Positions 1 through 7,934 are shown, counted from the first letter of the stretch. The stretch is DNA of 11,349 bases from Ferrovaceae bacterium (GCA_027457225.1 DAIDTL010000020.1:1-11349), one strand, 5' to 3'. Notes: a model not told the origin generated them from the sequence alone. Numbers and translations are program-made.

Positions 1-1569
1 ATTTACGGGATTGGAGAACTTACCGAATACCACAACATGATATTGCACCTGCGTGAGCAGGATAAGAATGACCAGCGCGCCATTGTTTCTCGTCTCGTAA
101 CCATGCAGTACACCCGAAATGAGCTGGAATTTCGACGTGGCGTATTCAGGGTTCGCGGCGATGTAATTGACATTTTTCCAGCAGAAAACAGTGAGGCGGC
201 ACTGCGTGTGACATTGTTCGATGATGCGGTAGAAAGCCTGATGTTATTTGATCCGTTGACCGGACGGACGCTACAACGTCTAGGACGCTTTACCGTATTC
301 CCTTCCAGTCATTATGTTACGCCACGTGAAACCGTGCTCCAGGCCATCGAATCCATCAAGATCGAGTTGAATGATCGCATAGACTTTTTTGCACGAGAAC
401 ACAAACTGGTTGAGCAACAACGAATCGAACAACGCACCCGATATGATCTAGAAATGCTCAACGAAATCGGTTTCTGCAAAGGTATTGAAAATTATTCACG
501 GCATCTGTCCCAACGTGCCCCAGGCGAACCACCACCGACATTAATTGAATATTTGCCAAAAAACGCTTTGATGTTCGTGGACGAATCCCATGTCACCATT
601 CCACAAATTGGTGGGATGTATAAAGGTGATCGGGCCCGCAAGGAAAACCTCGTCAACTATGGGTTTCGTCTTCCATCAGCGCTGGACAATCGTCCATTGA
701 GGTTCGATGAATTCGAACGACTGATTCCTCAATGTATTTTCATTTCAGCTACGCCCGCTATCTATGAAGAAAAGCACGCAGGACAAGTGGTGGAACAATT
801 GGTTCGGCCTACCGGGTTGGTTGACCCTGCGCTAGAAGTTCGACCTGCACGCACTCAAGTGGACGACCTGCTTTCTGAAATCACCATAAGAGTCGCTGCG
901 GGTGAACGAGTGCTAGTGACCACTTTGACCAAGCGCATGTCTGAAGATTTGACAGAATACCTGGACGAGCATGGCATCAAGGTACGTTACCTTCATTCCG
1001 ACATTGATACCGTAGAGCGTGTGGAAATCATTAGCGATTTGCGCATGGGCATATTCGATGTTCTAGTGGGAATTAATCTACTGCGCGAAGGGCTCGATAT
1101 TCCAGAGGTCTCCCTAGTAGCCATATTAGATGCGGACAAGGAAGGTTTTTTGCGTTCCGAACGCTCTTTGATCCAGACTATTGGACGGGCAGCTCGTCAT
1201 ATCCATGGAAAAGCCATTCTGTACGGGGACTCCGTGACAAATTCCATGCGAGCAGCCATTAGCGAAACTGAGCGTCGTCGTAAGCTTCAAATTGCTTACA
1301 ATGAACTGCACCACATCACCCCGCGCGGGGTGAACAAGCGCATTAAGAATATCATAGAGGGTATCTATGATCCGGAGTCTGCCTCTCAGGAATTATCAAA
1401 AATATCTGCTGCAGAACATCTGGATGAGCTTTCAGAAAAACAGTTGACCGTACTGCTCAAACGGCTTGAAAAGGAAATGTTGAATGCCGCGCGGAACCTG
1501 GAATTCGAAGTAGCCGCGCAAAAACGCGATGAACTGAAACGGGTCCGAGACTTTCTGTTACTGACATGA
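1..1569 (+). CDS. uvrB: UvrABC system protein B (UvrB), 5'-truncated by window edge
   Basis: UvrB is the damage-verifying helicase-like subunit of bacterial nucleotide excision repair. It is loaded by UvrA and then recruits UvrC for incision in the cytoplasm. The reading frame is open from base 1 (starting IYGIGELTEYHNM), so the ATG at 37 is internal. About 522 residues are visible of a usual 670 or so. The missing N-terminal part should carry the Walker A loop and the DNA-clamping beta-hairpin. Visible hallmarks are the IENYSR and GEPPPTL segments, the Walker B-type DESH at 580-591 followed by VTIPQIGGMY, VRPTGLVDP, HSDIDTVER, INLLREGLD, DADKEGFLRSERS, and helicase motif VI QTIGRAARH at 1174-1200. 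The C-terminal UVR motif that contacts UvrC (about 1429-1566, with NLEFEVAAQKRDEL) is intact. The stop is TGA at 1567-1569. The family assignment is essentially certain. Confidence 0.98.
   Translation: MYGIGELTEYHNMILHLREQDKNDQRAIVSRLVTMQYTRNELEFRRGVFRVRGDVIDIFPAENSEAALRVTLFDDAVESLMLFDPLTGRTLQRLGRFTVFPSSHYVTPRETVLQAIESIKIELNDRIDFFAREHKLVEQQRIEQRTRYDLEMLNEIGFCKGIENYSRHLSQRAPGEPPPTLIEYLPKNALMFVDESHVTIPQIGGMYKGDRARKENLVNYGFRLPSALDNRPLRFDEFERLIPQCIFISATPAIYEEKHAGQVVEQLVRPTGLVDPALEVRPARTQVDDLLSEITIRVAAGERVLVTTLTKRMSEDLTEYLDEHGIKVRYLHSDIDTVERVEIISDLRMGIFDVLVGINLLREGLDIPEVSLVAILDADKEGFLRSERSLIQTIGRAARHIHGKAILYGDSVTNSMRAAISETERRRKLQIAYNELHHITPRGVNKRIKNIIEGIYDPESASQELSKISAAEHLDELSEKQLTVLLKRLEKEMLNAARNLEFEVAAQKRDELKRVRDFLLLT
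1316..1333. repeat. 18-base perfect GC-rich palindrome inside uvrB
   Basis: Bases 1316-1333 read TCACCCCGCGCGGGGTGA, which equals its own reverse complement. It lies in the codons for the ITPRGV segment between motif VI and the UVR domain. The surrounding gene is near 48% GC in the line I counted, so a 14 of 18 G/C palindrome stands out. The homologous E. coli protein segment, as I recall it, has the same length (ITPQGLNK), so this is not an inserted element. It could be chance codon choice, a protein-binding site or an mRNA hairpin; function is unknown. Confidence 0.6.
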
Positions 1570-1579
1570 TCCTAACGCA

Positions 1580-3625
1580 ATGAAGGTATTGATGAAAACA
1601 ATTTTCTGGGGAGTGGTTCTGGTGACAATGTTGACAGGTTGTGCCGAATGGTCTCCATCACCTATTCAATCCGGTGTGGATCTCCAATGGATGAATACCG
1701 CAGTTCGACCCCAGGACGATTTATATCGTCATGTTTCTGGCAAATGGCTGGAAACGGCTGTCATACCAGAGGATCGCGCCCGTTATGGGGCTTTTGATCA
1801 ATTGAGGGATCAATCCGAAGCCCGCTTGCGAAGCATTATTGAATCGTTAGTAGACCAGCCTGATCTGGATCCCGAGTCCGAAGCCCGAAAAATGGCGGAT
1901 CTCTATCGAGATTTCATGGATGAACCGACACTTGAGACTGGTGGTATGACACCACTGACAGAGGAATTGTCACGCATTGACGGGGTGCAATCTCACGAAG
2001 CACTGATTGGGTTGATGGGGTATTTGGCAACGGTGGGCATTTCTGTCCCAATTGAACCTTCGGTCGCACCGGATGCCCGTGAAGCCACGCGTTATGCGGT
2101 ATATATCAGTCAGGGCGGTTTGGGAATGCCGGACCGCGAATATTACTTGAACACGACTGATCCACGCCTTACTCACATTCGCGAAGCCTATCAACGTTAC
2201 CTCGAGACATTATTTACTCTGGCACACGAGTCGGCGCCAGCACTTTCAGCTCAGAAAGTACTATCTTTGGAAACTGCGTTGGCGCAGGCACAATGGACCA
2301 AAGTCGAAAATCGCGACAGCATCAAAACCTACAACAAGATTTCTGTTGCCGAACTTGATGCACAGATCTCTCCAGACTTTGCCTGGGCGACCTGGCAAAC
2401 GACCATGGAAATCAACGGGCGCGTGAATGCTTTAATCGTACGCCAACCCAGTTACTTTAAAGCGATGGCTACCTTGACTCGATCCGTGCCTCTTGAGGAC
2501 TGGAAGACTTATCTCAGGAGCCGCCTTTTGGATGCTTATGCTCCGTATCTCAACGCAGATTTCGTGAATGCCCAGTTTCAGTTCCATGGAAAAACCGTAC
2601 GGGGCATTCCTGAAAACCGTCCTCGCTGGAAACGCGGGGTTGCCGTGGTAGATACCAGCATGGGTGAGGCCTTGGGGCATCTGTATGTTGATCAGGTCTT
2701 TCCAGAATCCAGTAAGCTACGCATGCAAACCCTGGTGGATAACCTGCTCACGGCTTACCGTCAGAGTATTGAAACCCTACCCTGGATGAGCCTGGCTACG
2801 CGCCAGGAAGCATTGCGAAAGCTGGCGGCATTGAACACCAAAATAGGTTACCCCAACCGCTGGCGTGATTACAGTGCGTTAGTTATTCGGCCTGGTGAGT
2901 TGCTGGGTAACTTGATGCGCGCCAGCCAATTTGAGACACGGCGTCAGATCAACAAACTGGGAGAACCCATCGACCGAGAGGAGTGGGGCATGACACCGCA
3001 AACGGTTAATGCCTATTACAGTGCTCGCCTCAATGAAATCGTTTTTCCTGCGGCAATTTTGCAACCTCCGTTCTTCAATCCAGAGGCTGATGATTCCGTT
3101 AATTATGGGGCCATTGGAGCGGTCATCGGACATGAGATCAGTCATGCCTTTGATGATCAAGGAAGCCAGTCAGACGGGCAGGGCAATCTGCGCAACTGGT
3201 GGAGCGACGAGGATCGACAACAGTTTTCCAAACGAACTCATGCCCTGGTGGAGCAGTACGACGCATATAGCCCTCTCCCAGGATATTTTGTGAATGGCGA
3301 ATTGACGCTTGGAGAAAATATTGCGGACAACTCGGGGCTCGCCATCGCCTTCAAAGCTTATCATCTGGCGCTGGGGGAGGAATCGGCGCCAGTGATAGAT
3401 GGAATGGACGGGAATCAACGTTTTTATTGCGGTTGGGTGCAGGCATGGCGCAGTCGGGTGCGAGATGCCGAGGTCCTTCGTTTGCTTAAAGTGGATCCCC
3501 ATGCACCTGCTGCCTTTCGGGCCAATGGCCCCTTGGTAAACCAACCCGGGTTTCAGGAGGCCTTTGGCACCAAACCCGGAGACCTGTTGTACCGCGCTCC
3601 TGACCAACAGGTCATTCTTTGGTAG
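1580..3625 (+). CDS. M13 family zinc metallopeptidase, lipoprotein (neprilysin/PepO-like)
   Basis: This is a secreted, lipid-anchored zinc endopeptidase of the neprilysin (M13) family, which cleaves oligopeptides. The N-terminus is a short lipoprotein signal with lipobox LTGC (Cys21 counted from 1580). Ala at +2 argues for the outer membrane rather than inner-membrane retention. The whole family signature is visible: the NAY substrate-binding motif at Asn477, HEISH at 518-522 (two zinc ligands and the catalytic Glu), ENIAD at 579-583 (third zinc ligand Glu579 and Asp583), and the late DPHAP...FRANG segment with His641 and Arg647, equivalent to neprilysin His711 and Arg717. At 681 residues it is of normal length, ending in ILW as many bacterial members do. 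Start: ATG 1580 has no good ribosome site, whereas in-frame ATG 1592 is preceded by AAGG at 1583-1586; both give a workable signal peptide. It starts 10 bases after uvrB and may be cotranscribed with it, though no functional link is evident. Confidence 0.95.
   Translation: MKVLMKTIFWGVVLVTMLTGCAEWSPSPIQSGVDLQWMNTAVRPQDDLYRHVSGKWLETAVIPEDRARYGAFDQLRDQSEARLRSIIESLVDQPDLDPESEARKMADLYRDFMDEPTLETGGMTPLTEELSRIDGVQSHEALIGLMGYLATVGISVPIEPSVAPDAREATRYAVYISQGGLGMPDREYYLNTTDPRLTHIREAYQRYLETLFTLAHESAPALSAQKVLSLETALAQAQWTKVENRDSIKTYNKISVAELDAQISPDFAWATWQTTMEINGRVNALIVRQPSYFKAMATLTRSVPLEDWKTYLRSRLLDAYAPYLNADFVNAQFQFHGKTVRGIPENRPRWKRGVAVVDTSMGEALGHLYVDQVFPESSKLRMQTLVDNLLTAYRQSIETLPWMSLATRQEALRKLAALNTKIGYPNRWRDYSALVIRPGELLGNLMRASQFETRRQINKLGEPIDREEWGMTPQTVNAYYSARLNEIVFPAAILQPPFFNPEADDSVNYGAIGAVIGHEISHAFDDQGSQSDGQGNLRNWWSDEDRQQFSKRTHALVEQYDAYSPLPGYFVNGELTLGENIADNSGLAIAFKAYHLALGEESAPVIDGMDGNQRFYCGWVQAWRSRVRDAEVLRLLKVDPHAPAAFRANGPLVNQPGFQEAFGTKPGDLLYRAPDQQVILW
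1583..1586 (+). promoter_or_regulatory. Candidate Shine-Dalgarno AAGG for peptidase start at 1592
   Basis: AAGG lies five bases before the in-frame ATG at 1592. The ATG at 1580 has only CCTAACGCA upstream, which is not purine rich. This favours translation from 1592, giving a protein four residues shorter that keeps the signal peptide and lipobox. It is a short motif and only modest evidence. Confidence 0.4.
3546..3579 (-). repeat. Inverted repeat near convergent junction (8-base arms)
   Basis: CCGGGTTT at 3546-3553 is exactly complementary to AAACCCGG at 3572-3579, with an 18-base loop. It lies in the last codons of the peptidase gene and downstream of the dehydrogenase stop on the - strand. 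Read on the - strand, the stem is followed by GTTGGTTTACC, a weak T-rich run. It could therefore help end the leftward transcript. The imperfect T run and long loop make this tentative. Confidence 0.35.
3581..3620 (+). terminator. Candidate rho-independent terminator overlapping the peptidase gene end
   Basis: GACCTGTTG at 3581-3589 pairs perfectly with CAACAGGTC at 3605-3613 (9 base pairs, 15-base loop). On the + strand it is followed immediately by ATTCTTT at 3614-3620, a short, interrupted T-rich run. The hairpin sits just before the peptidase stop codon (3623-3625) and overlaps the - strand dehydrogenase stop (3612-3614). There is no intergenic space here, so a terminator would have to be embedded in coding sequence. 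The loop is long and the T run is weak. Confidence 0.4.
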
Positions 3626-5030
3626 TGTGTAAAACCTTTCCAGGGTTCATCAAGTTGAAGGGATCTAGCGTCTGTTTGATGCTTCTCATCAAATCGAGCT
3701 CTACAGGGTTCTTGTAATGCGCCAGTTCATCTAATTTGAGCTGGCCAATACCGTGTTCAGCACTAATACTGCCACCCAGACGGTCAACCGTATCATGCAC
3801 GATACGATTGACTGTCAACGTCTGCTGTATGAATTTGGAATTCTCCAGACGGTTGGGTTTTGACAAGTTGTAGTGCAGGTTCCCATCACCCACATGGCCA
3901 AAACAGAGCAAACGGATTCCTGGAAATTGGGCTTCCAGCCGCTCAGTTGCTTCTTCGATCAAGTCGGGAATACGGCTGACAGGCACGCTAATATCATGCT
4001 TTATGCTGATGCCTTCCAGCCGCTGCGCCTCGGAAATGTTTTCACGCAAAACCCAAAGCGCATCAGCCTGAATCTCGCTTTGTGCCAATGCGGCATCTGT
4101 GATCATCTCTGACCTCAAAGCCTCATTGAGGCTGTCTTCAAGTACGGCATGTAGCTCTGAATCTGGGTCCGTATCGTCCATCTCTACCAGAACATACCAG
4201 GGCGACGGCTGTTGCAACGGGTCATGGCTTCCCGAAATATGATCGAGTACCATTTGTAGGGAAGGACGGGAAACCAGTTCAAACCCGGTAAGCCGATCGC
4301 CACTACGTGTCTTGAGATGTCCCAACAGGTTCACCGCTGCCCTGGGAGTTTTAACGGCAACCCAAGCCGTTGCACGTACGCGAGGTAGCGGAAACAGACG
4401 CAGTACGGCAGCGGTAATGATGCCTAGCGTGCCCTCGGCCCCAATGAACCACTGCTTGAGATCATATCCGCTGTTATCCTTGCGCAAACTTCGTATTCCG
4501 TTCCAAATACGGCTGTCCGGCAAAACGACTTCAAGCCCCATCACAAGATTGCGCATACTGCCATAGCGCAGTACTGCAGTGCCCCCAGCGTTGGTAGAAA
4601 CGACGCCTCCAATTTCAGCACTTCCTTCAGAGGCAATACTCAGCGGAAACAATCGACCTCCTTGACGCGCTGTACTCTGAACTGTGGCAAGGATGGTTCC
4701 TGCTTCGCAGGTCAAGGTGTCATTATCCCAGTCGGTTGCCAGAATGCGGTTCATTCGAGACAGATTGAGGATGATTTCTCCCTGGCCCGGGCGCGGTATC
4801 GATGCTCCGCACAGGCCGGTATTGCCCCCTTGAGGCACAATTGGGACCCTGGCCTCATGGCAGGCACGAACTACGGCTGCGACTTCAGAGGTGTTGGCGG
4901 GCTTAACAACCACTTTAGCGTCGCCGTGATAACGACCGCGCCAGTCCTTATTATATGAAGTTAGTGCATCGGGTTCGGTAATCAGACCAGCAGGCCCCAC
5001 AATGCCCAGGAGGTGTTCAATGAAGGGCAT
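3612..5030 (-). CDS. FAD-linked D-2-hydroxyacid dehydrogenase (D-2-hydroxyglutarate dehydrogenase-like)
   Basis: This is a flavin dehydrogenase of the FAD-binding PCMH / GlcD-D2HGDH-DLD superfamily, which oxidises a D-2-hydroxyacid to the 2-oxoacid. It has 472 residues. FAD-domain motifs are PQGGNTGLCG (66-75), GGVVSTNAGG (141-150), RYGSMRNLVMGLE (155-167) and GAEGTLGIIT (197-206). The C-terminal substrate/metal domain has Arg329, Ser333 and Lys344 in the spacing of the substrate residues of human D-2-hydroxyglutarate dehydrogenase as I recall it. It also has FGHVGDGNLHYN with His379, His386 and Asn388, EHGIG with Glu425-His426, and a closing MNPGKV. This fits D-2-hydroxyglutarate or D-lactate better than a multi-subunit glycolate oxidase, but the substrate is inferred. 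No signal peptide is seen, so it is probably cytoplasmic or peripheral to the membrane. Its start overlaps the nudC end by 14 bases with no clear ribosome site, suggesting coupled translation. Its 3' end overlaps the convergent peptidase gene by 14 bases. Confidence 0.93.
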   Translation of the reverse strand: MPFIEHLLGIVGPAGLITEPDALTSYNKDWRGRYHGDAKVVVKPANTSEVAAVVRACHEARVPIVPQGGNTGLCGASIPRPGQGEIILNLSRMNRILATDWDNDTLTCEAGTILATVQSTARQGGRLFPLSIASEGSAEIGGVVSTNAGGTAVLRYGSMRNLVMGLEVVLPDSRIWNGIRSLRKDNSGYDLKQWFIGAEGTLGIITAAVLRLFPLPRVRATAWVAVKTPRAAVNLLGHLKTRSGDRLTGFELVSRPSLQMVLDHISGSHDPLQQPSPWYVLVEMDDTDPDSELHAVLEDSLNEALRSEMITDAALAQSEIQADALWVLRENISEAQRLEGISIKHDISVPVSRIPDLIEEATERLEAQFPGIRLLCFGHVGDGNLHYNLSKPNRLENSKFIQQTLTVNRIVHDTVDRLGGSISAEHGIGQLKLDELAHYKNPVELDLMRSIKQTLDPFNLMNPGKVLHTTKE

Positions 5031-5853
5031 GATGACGAGATTTCATGAGTGCCAGAGTCGCATCGATGAGTTGTCGGGCAACACTAACCGGGTGTGGGAG
5101 CATGGGTAGGTCGTTCATCGAAAACCAGCGCGCATCCTCAATTTCACCGGGCTGAGGCGCAATGACTCCAGACTGGTAGTGACAGGTAAACGCAACCATC
5201 AAAGAATGAGGAAAGGGCCAGGATTGGCTTCTAAAATATTGAAGATTTCCTACTTCAACGCCGACCTCTTCCCGAATCTCTCGTTTCAAGGCGATTTCAA
5301 GACTTTCTCCCGGTTCGCAATATCCGGCGATAGCGCTGTAGACATTGGGCGCGAATTGCGGGCTACGGGCCAACAGCAACTCCTGGCCACGAATAATGAG
5401 GCCCATGACTACTGGTGCAATCCGCGGGTAAAAAGCCAATTGACAGGAAGGGCAGATGCGAGCGCGTTCATGCGTGTGTAGCGTTGTTGGTGTACCGCAG
5501 CGGCTACAGTAAAGGTGAGTACGATCCCAGTCGATAATCTGGAATGCGCGCCCTGCCAGGGACAGAAGAGCATCGTCGGTGCGACCAAATAAGGAACGCA
5601 AGCTGGCAAAAACATAGCCCGGGGGGGATGCGGCCTGGGTACTCACCTCGATTCCATAGCAGACCCGACCCTGCAGCTGGTCGATGACGTGTCGGCGCAG
5701 AATAAAATGAGCAAAGAATGCAGACGTCTTATCGTCCGGAAGGTTGATGATTTCTTCGGCATCGGTAACAAGCAAGTGTGAGCCCCGGAAAATAAACCAA
5801 AGTGATTCGCCAATGGACTGCTCAGGCGTTACCAAAAGCGGCTGAAAGTCCAT
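5017..5853 (-). CDS. nudC: NADH pyrophosphatase / NAD-RNA decapping hydrolase NudC
   Basis: NudC hydrolyses NAD(H) to NMN(H) plus AMP and, in E. coli, removes NAD caps from RNA 5' ends; it acts in the cytoplasm. The protein has 278 residues (E. coli about 257). After an N-terminal domain of about 110 residues there is a zinc ribbon with Cys116, Cys119, Cys134 and Cys137, then FYPRIAPVV, then a perfect Nudix box at 177-199 (Gly177, Glu183, REIREEVGV at 191-199) supplying the metal-binding glutamates. The NudC-specific signature follows at 209-217 as SQSWPFPHS, differing from the usual SQPWPFP by Ser for Pro. That signature separates it from generic Nudix proteins. The ATG shares its A with the nadE stop (TGATG), and AAAGGG at 5860-5865 gives a well-spaced ribosome site. 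Its 3' end overlaps the dehydrogenase start by 14 bases. Confidence 0.96.
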   Translation of the reverse strand: MDFQPLLVTPEQSIGESLWFIFRGSHLLVTDAEEIINLPDDKTSAFFAHFILRRHVIDQLQGRVCYGIEVSTQAASPPGYVFASLRSLFGRTDDALLSLAGRAFQIIDWDRTHLYCSRCGTPTTLHTHERARICPSCQLAFYPRIAPVVMGLIIRGQELLLARSPQFAPNVYSAIAGYCEPGESLEIALKREIREEVGVEVGNLQYFRSQSWPFPHSLMVAFTCHYQSGVIAPQPGEIEDARWFSMNDLPMLPHPVSVARQLIDATLALMKSRHHALH

Positions 5854-7934
5854 CAGGGGCCCTTTGTCTGAGGTTCCTGATCTGGAACATCGTCCAGCGT
5901 TTTGAGCCAGACCGTAGCCACAGCATCGCTAGGAGCACGCCAGTCACCGCGTGGAGATAAAGATCCCCCTGAACCCACTTTGGGGGCGTTGGCGATGCAG
6001 GTGCGCTTGAATTGACTGTCCTGGAAAAAGCGTTTTACAAACACCTGCAACCAGCGCCGGATGTCACCAATAGAGTAACTGACTTGTTCCTTTTTTGGGA
6101 TGTGGGGCCATTCGCCACGAGTGGCATCACTCCAGGCGCACCATGCTAAAAAGGCCACCCGGGAAGGTTCAAATCCAAAACGCAGGATGTGGTAAAGATT
6201 AAAATCCTGCAGGGAATAAGGGCCCACGGTATCTTCGCTTCGCTGAATATTTTCTGGTTGGGATGCAGGGATTAATTCCGGCGTAATTTCACTGGCCAGA
6301 ACAGAAGCAAGTGCTGCAGACACGTTGCCGCCCATTCTATCGCCCTCCATGACCCAGCGAATGAGGTGCTGAATCAAGGTTTTCGGGACACTCGCGTTGA
6401 TGTGGTAGTGGGCCATATGGTCTCCCACGCCGTAGGTAGACCAACCCAGGGCCAATTCACTCAGATCGCTCGTACCCACTACTAACCCTGCGTGCTGGTT
6501 GGCTAGGCGAAATAAATGGCTGGTGCGTTCGCCTGCCTGCACATTCTCGAAAGTAATGTCATAAACCGGTTGGCCGTTGTGAAATGGATGGCCAATATCT
6601 TTGAGCATCTGCAGGCAACTGGGGCGAATATCGATTTCTGCTGCGCTGACCCCCAGTGCCTGCATTAATTGATGCGCCAATTTGAGAGATTTGTTCGAAG
6701 TGGCAAACCCCGGAAGGGTGTAGGCGAGCAGGTTTTTGCGTGGCAGCTTCAAAATATCCAGCACTGATATCGCCACCAGCAGTGCATGCGTGGAATCGAG
6801 CCCACCTGAAATTCCCAGGATCAATTTTTGCAGCCCAGTGGCTTTGAGTCGCGTGGTCAGCCCCTGAACCTGAATATTGAACACATCGCGACAACGTTCG
6901 TCTCGTTGTGTTGGATCATTGGGAACGTAAGGGTAGCGCAGGGGAGGCACATACAATGGCAAATAACGTTCACGAGGCAGCGGAAGTTCGAACGGGATAA
7001 TTGTCATCCTCGCAACTGCATCCTGATATCGTCGGGTCGTTTCAGAAAAGGTGTTTTGGCGTATGCGTTCCTGATGCAGCCGGATCAGATCAACATCTGC
7101 CAGGATGATTTGGTCCTCGTCCGCAAAACGAATACTTTCAGCCTTGATTTCACCATAATCTGCAATCAGGCCATGCCCGTCCCATGCCAGATCAGTAGAG
7201 GACTCACCGCGGCCTGCAGCACTGTACAGATAGGCTGCAAGGCATCGGGCTGACTGGTTGGAAACCAGTTGCCGGCGGTAGGATTCTTTGCCGATGGTAG
7301 CGTTTGACGCTGAAGGGTTGACTATGAGCGTGGCGCCAGCCAGAGCTGCGATGCTCGAAGGAGGAATGGGAACCCACAGATCTTCGCAGATTTCTGCCGC
7401 CAAAGTCAGCAGTGGCTGATTGCTGGCTTGAAACAGCAGGTGAGTGCCGAACGGAATGCCGGAAAAACCAGGCAAATCCAGGTTTGATTCGTGCGCCAGA
7501 TCTCCTGAGACAAAATGGCGCCCCTCGTAAAATTCGCGATAATTCGGAAGATAGGTTTTGGGCACAATACCTAAAATTCTGCCGCTACAGACAAGAACCG
7601 CACAATTAAAAAGTCGACCACGATGTCGAATCGGTAAACCTACCACGGCCACGATGGGCAGTTTGCTGCTCTCCTGGATCAATCTGGTCAGGGCCTGCAA
7701 TGCGGCCTTTAGCAGCGCATCCTGGTGGAACAGGTCCTCACATGAATACGCCGTCAGGCCCAATTCTGGAAAGACAATGAGGCAAGCCTGCTGGGCCGCT
7801 GCTTGTTGCATCAGTTCAAGCGTGCGTGTCGTGTTCCAGGTGGGATCCGCCACTCGCACTTCGGGAATGGCCACGGCCACGCGCACGAAATCGTGGCTAT
7901 AGAGATTGAAAAAAGCCGGTTCGGACTGTGTCAT
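5853..7934 (-). CDS. nadE: Glutamine-dependent NAD+ synthetase, long two-domain form
   Basis: NadE catalyses the last step of NAD+ synthesis, ATP-dependent amidation of nicotinic acid adenine dinucleotide, taking ammonia from glutamine. From ATG 7934 it has 693 residues. The N-terminal nitrilase-like glutaminase domain (about 1-300) has the catalytic triad Glu57 (FPELGL), Lys126 (VPKTYLP) and Cys183 (EICEDLW). The C-terminal synthetase domain has the ATP pyrophosphatase loop SGGLDS at 376-381, GTSDLSELALGW (487-498), and a late PRGDWRAPSD (661-670). The length and the opening FFNLYSHDFVRVA resemble the long form known from Mycobacterium tuberculosis (about 679 residues) more than the roughly 540-residue form common in proteobacteria. 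The frame stays open to a TTG at 7976, which would add 14 residues overlapping the upstream gene end. ATG 7934 is preferred because homology begins just after it. No strong Shine-Dalgarno precedes it. nudC follows through TGATG. Confidence 0.95.
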   Translation of the reverse strand: MTQSEPAFFNLYSHDFVRVAVAIPEVRVADPTWNTTRTLELMQQAAAQQACLIVFPELGLTAYSCEDLFHQDALLKAALQALTRLIQESSKLPIVAVVGLPIRHRGRLFNCAVLVCSGRILGIVPKTYLPNYREFYEGRHFVSGDLAHESNLDLPGFSGIPFGTHLLFQASNQPLLTLAAEICEDLWVPIPPSSIAALAGATLIVNPSASNATIGKESYRRQLVSNQSARCLAAYLYSAAGRGESSTDLAWDGHGLIADYGEIKAESIRFADEDQIILADVDLIRLHQERIRQNTFSETTRRYQDAVARMTIIPFELPLPRERYLPLYVPPLRYPYVPNDPTQRDERCRDVFNIQVQGLTTRLKATGLQKLILGISGGLDSTHALLVAISVLDILKLPRKNLLAYTLPGFATSNKSLKLAHQLMQALGVSAAEIDIRPSCLQMLKDIGHPFHNGQPVYDITFENVQAGERTSHLFRLANQHAGLVVGTSDLSELALGWSTYGVGDHMAHYHINASVPKTLIQHLIRWVMEGDRMGGNVSAALASVLASEITPELIPASQPENIQRSEDTVGPYSLQDFNLYHILRFGFEPSRVAFLAWCAWSDATRGEWPHIPKKEQVSYSIGDIRRWLQVFVKRFFQDSQFKRTCIANAPKVGSGGSLSPRGDWRAPSDAVATVWLKTLDDVPDQEPQTKGP
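5860..5865 (-). promoter_or_regulatory. Ribosome binding site for nudC within the nadE end
   Basis: Read on the - strand, AAAGGG lies six bases before the nudC ATG at 5853 and inside the last codons of nadE. Combined with the TGATG stop/start junction it supports this nudC start and reinitiation by ribosomes finishing nadE. Confidence 0.5.

Noticed and set aside
37..1569. Treating ATG 37 as the real start of a short UvrB
   Set aside because: The 12 codons before it continue the UvrB family sequence, so the gene is simply cut by the window edge.
3170..3607. 145-codon open frame antisense to the peptidase gene
   Set aside because: It lies wholly opposite a clear M13 peptidase with intact catalytic motifs and its translation resembles no family I know.
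6828..7253. 141-codon + strand frame opposite nadE
   Set aside because: It is antisense to the glutaminase/synthetase linker of nadE, with no ribosome site or recognisable domain.
7905..7934. T run after GC-rich bases at the start of nadE on the - strand, possible terminator for the efflux operon
   Set aside because: The run sits inside nadE coding sequence (Ala-Phe-Phe codons) and no stable stem precedes it.
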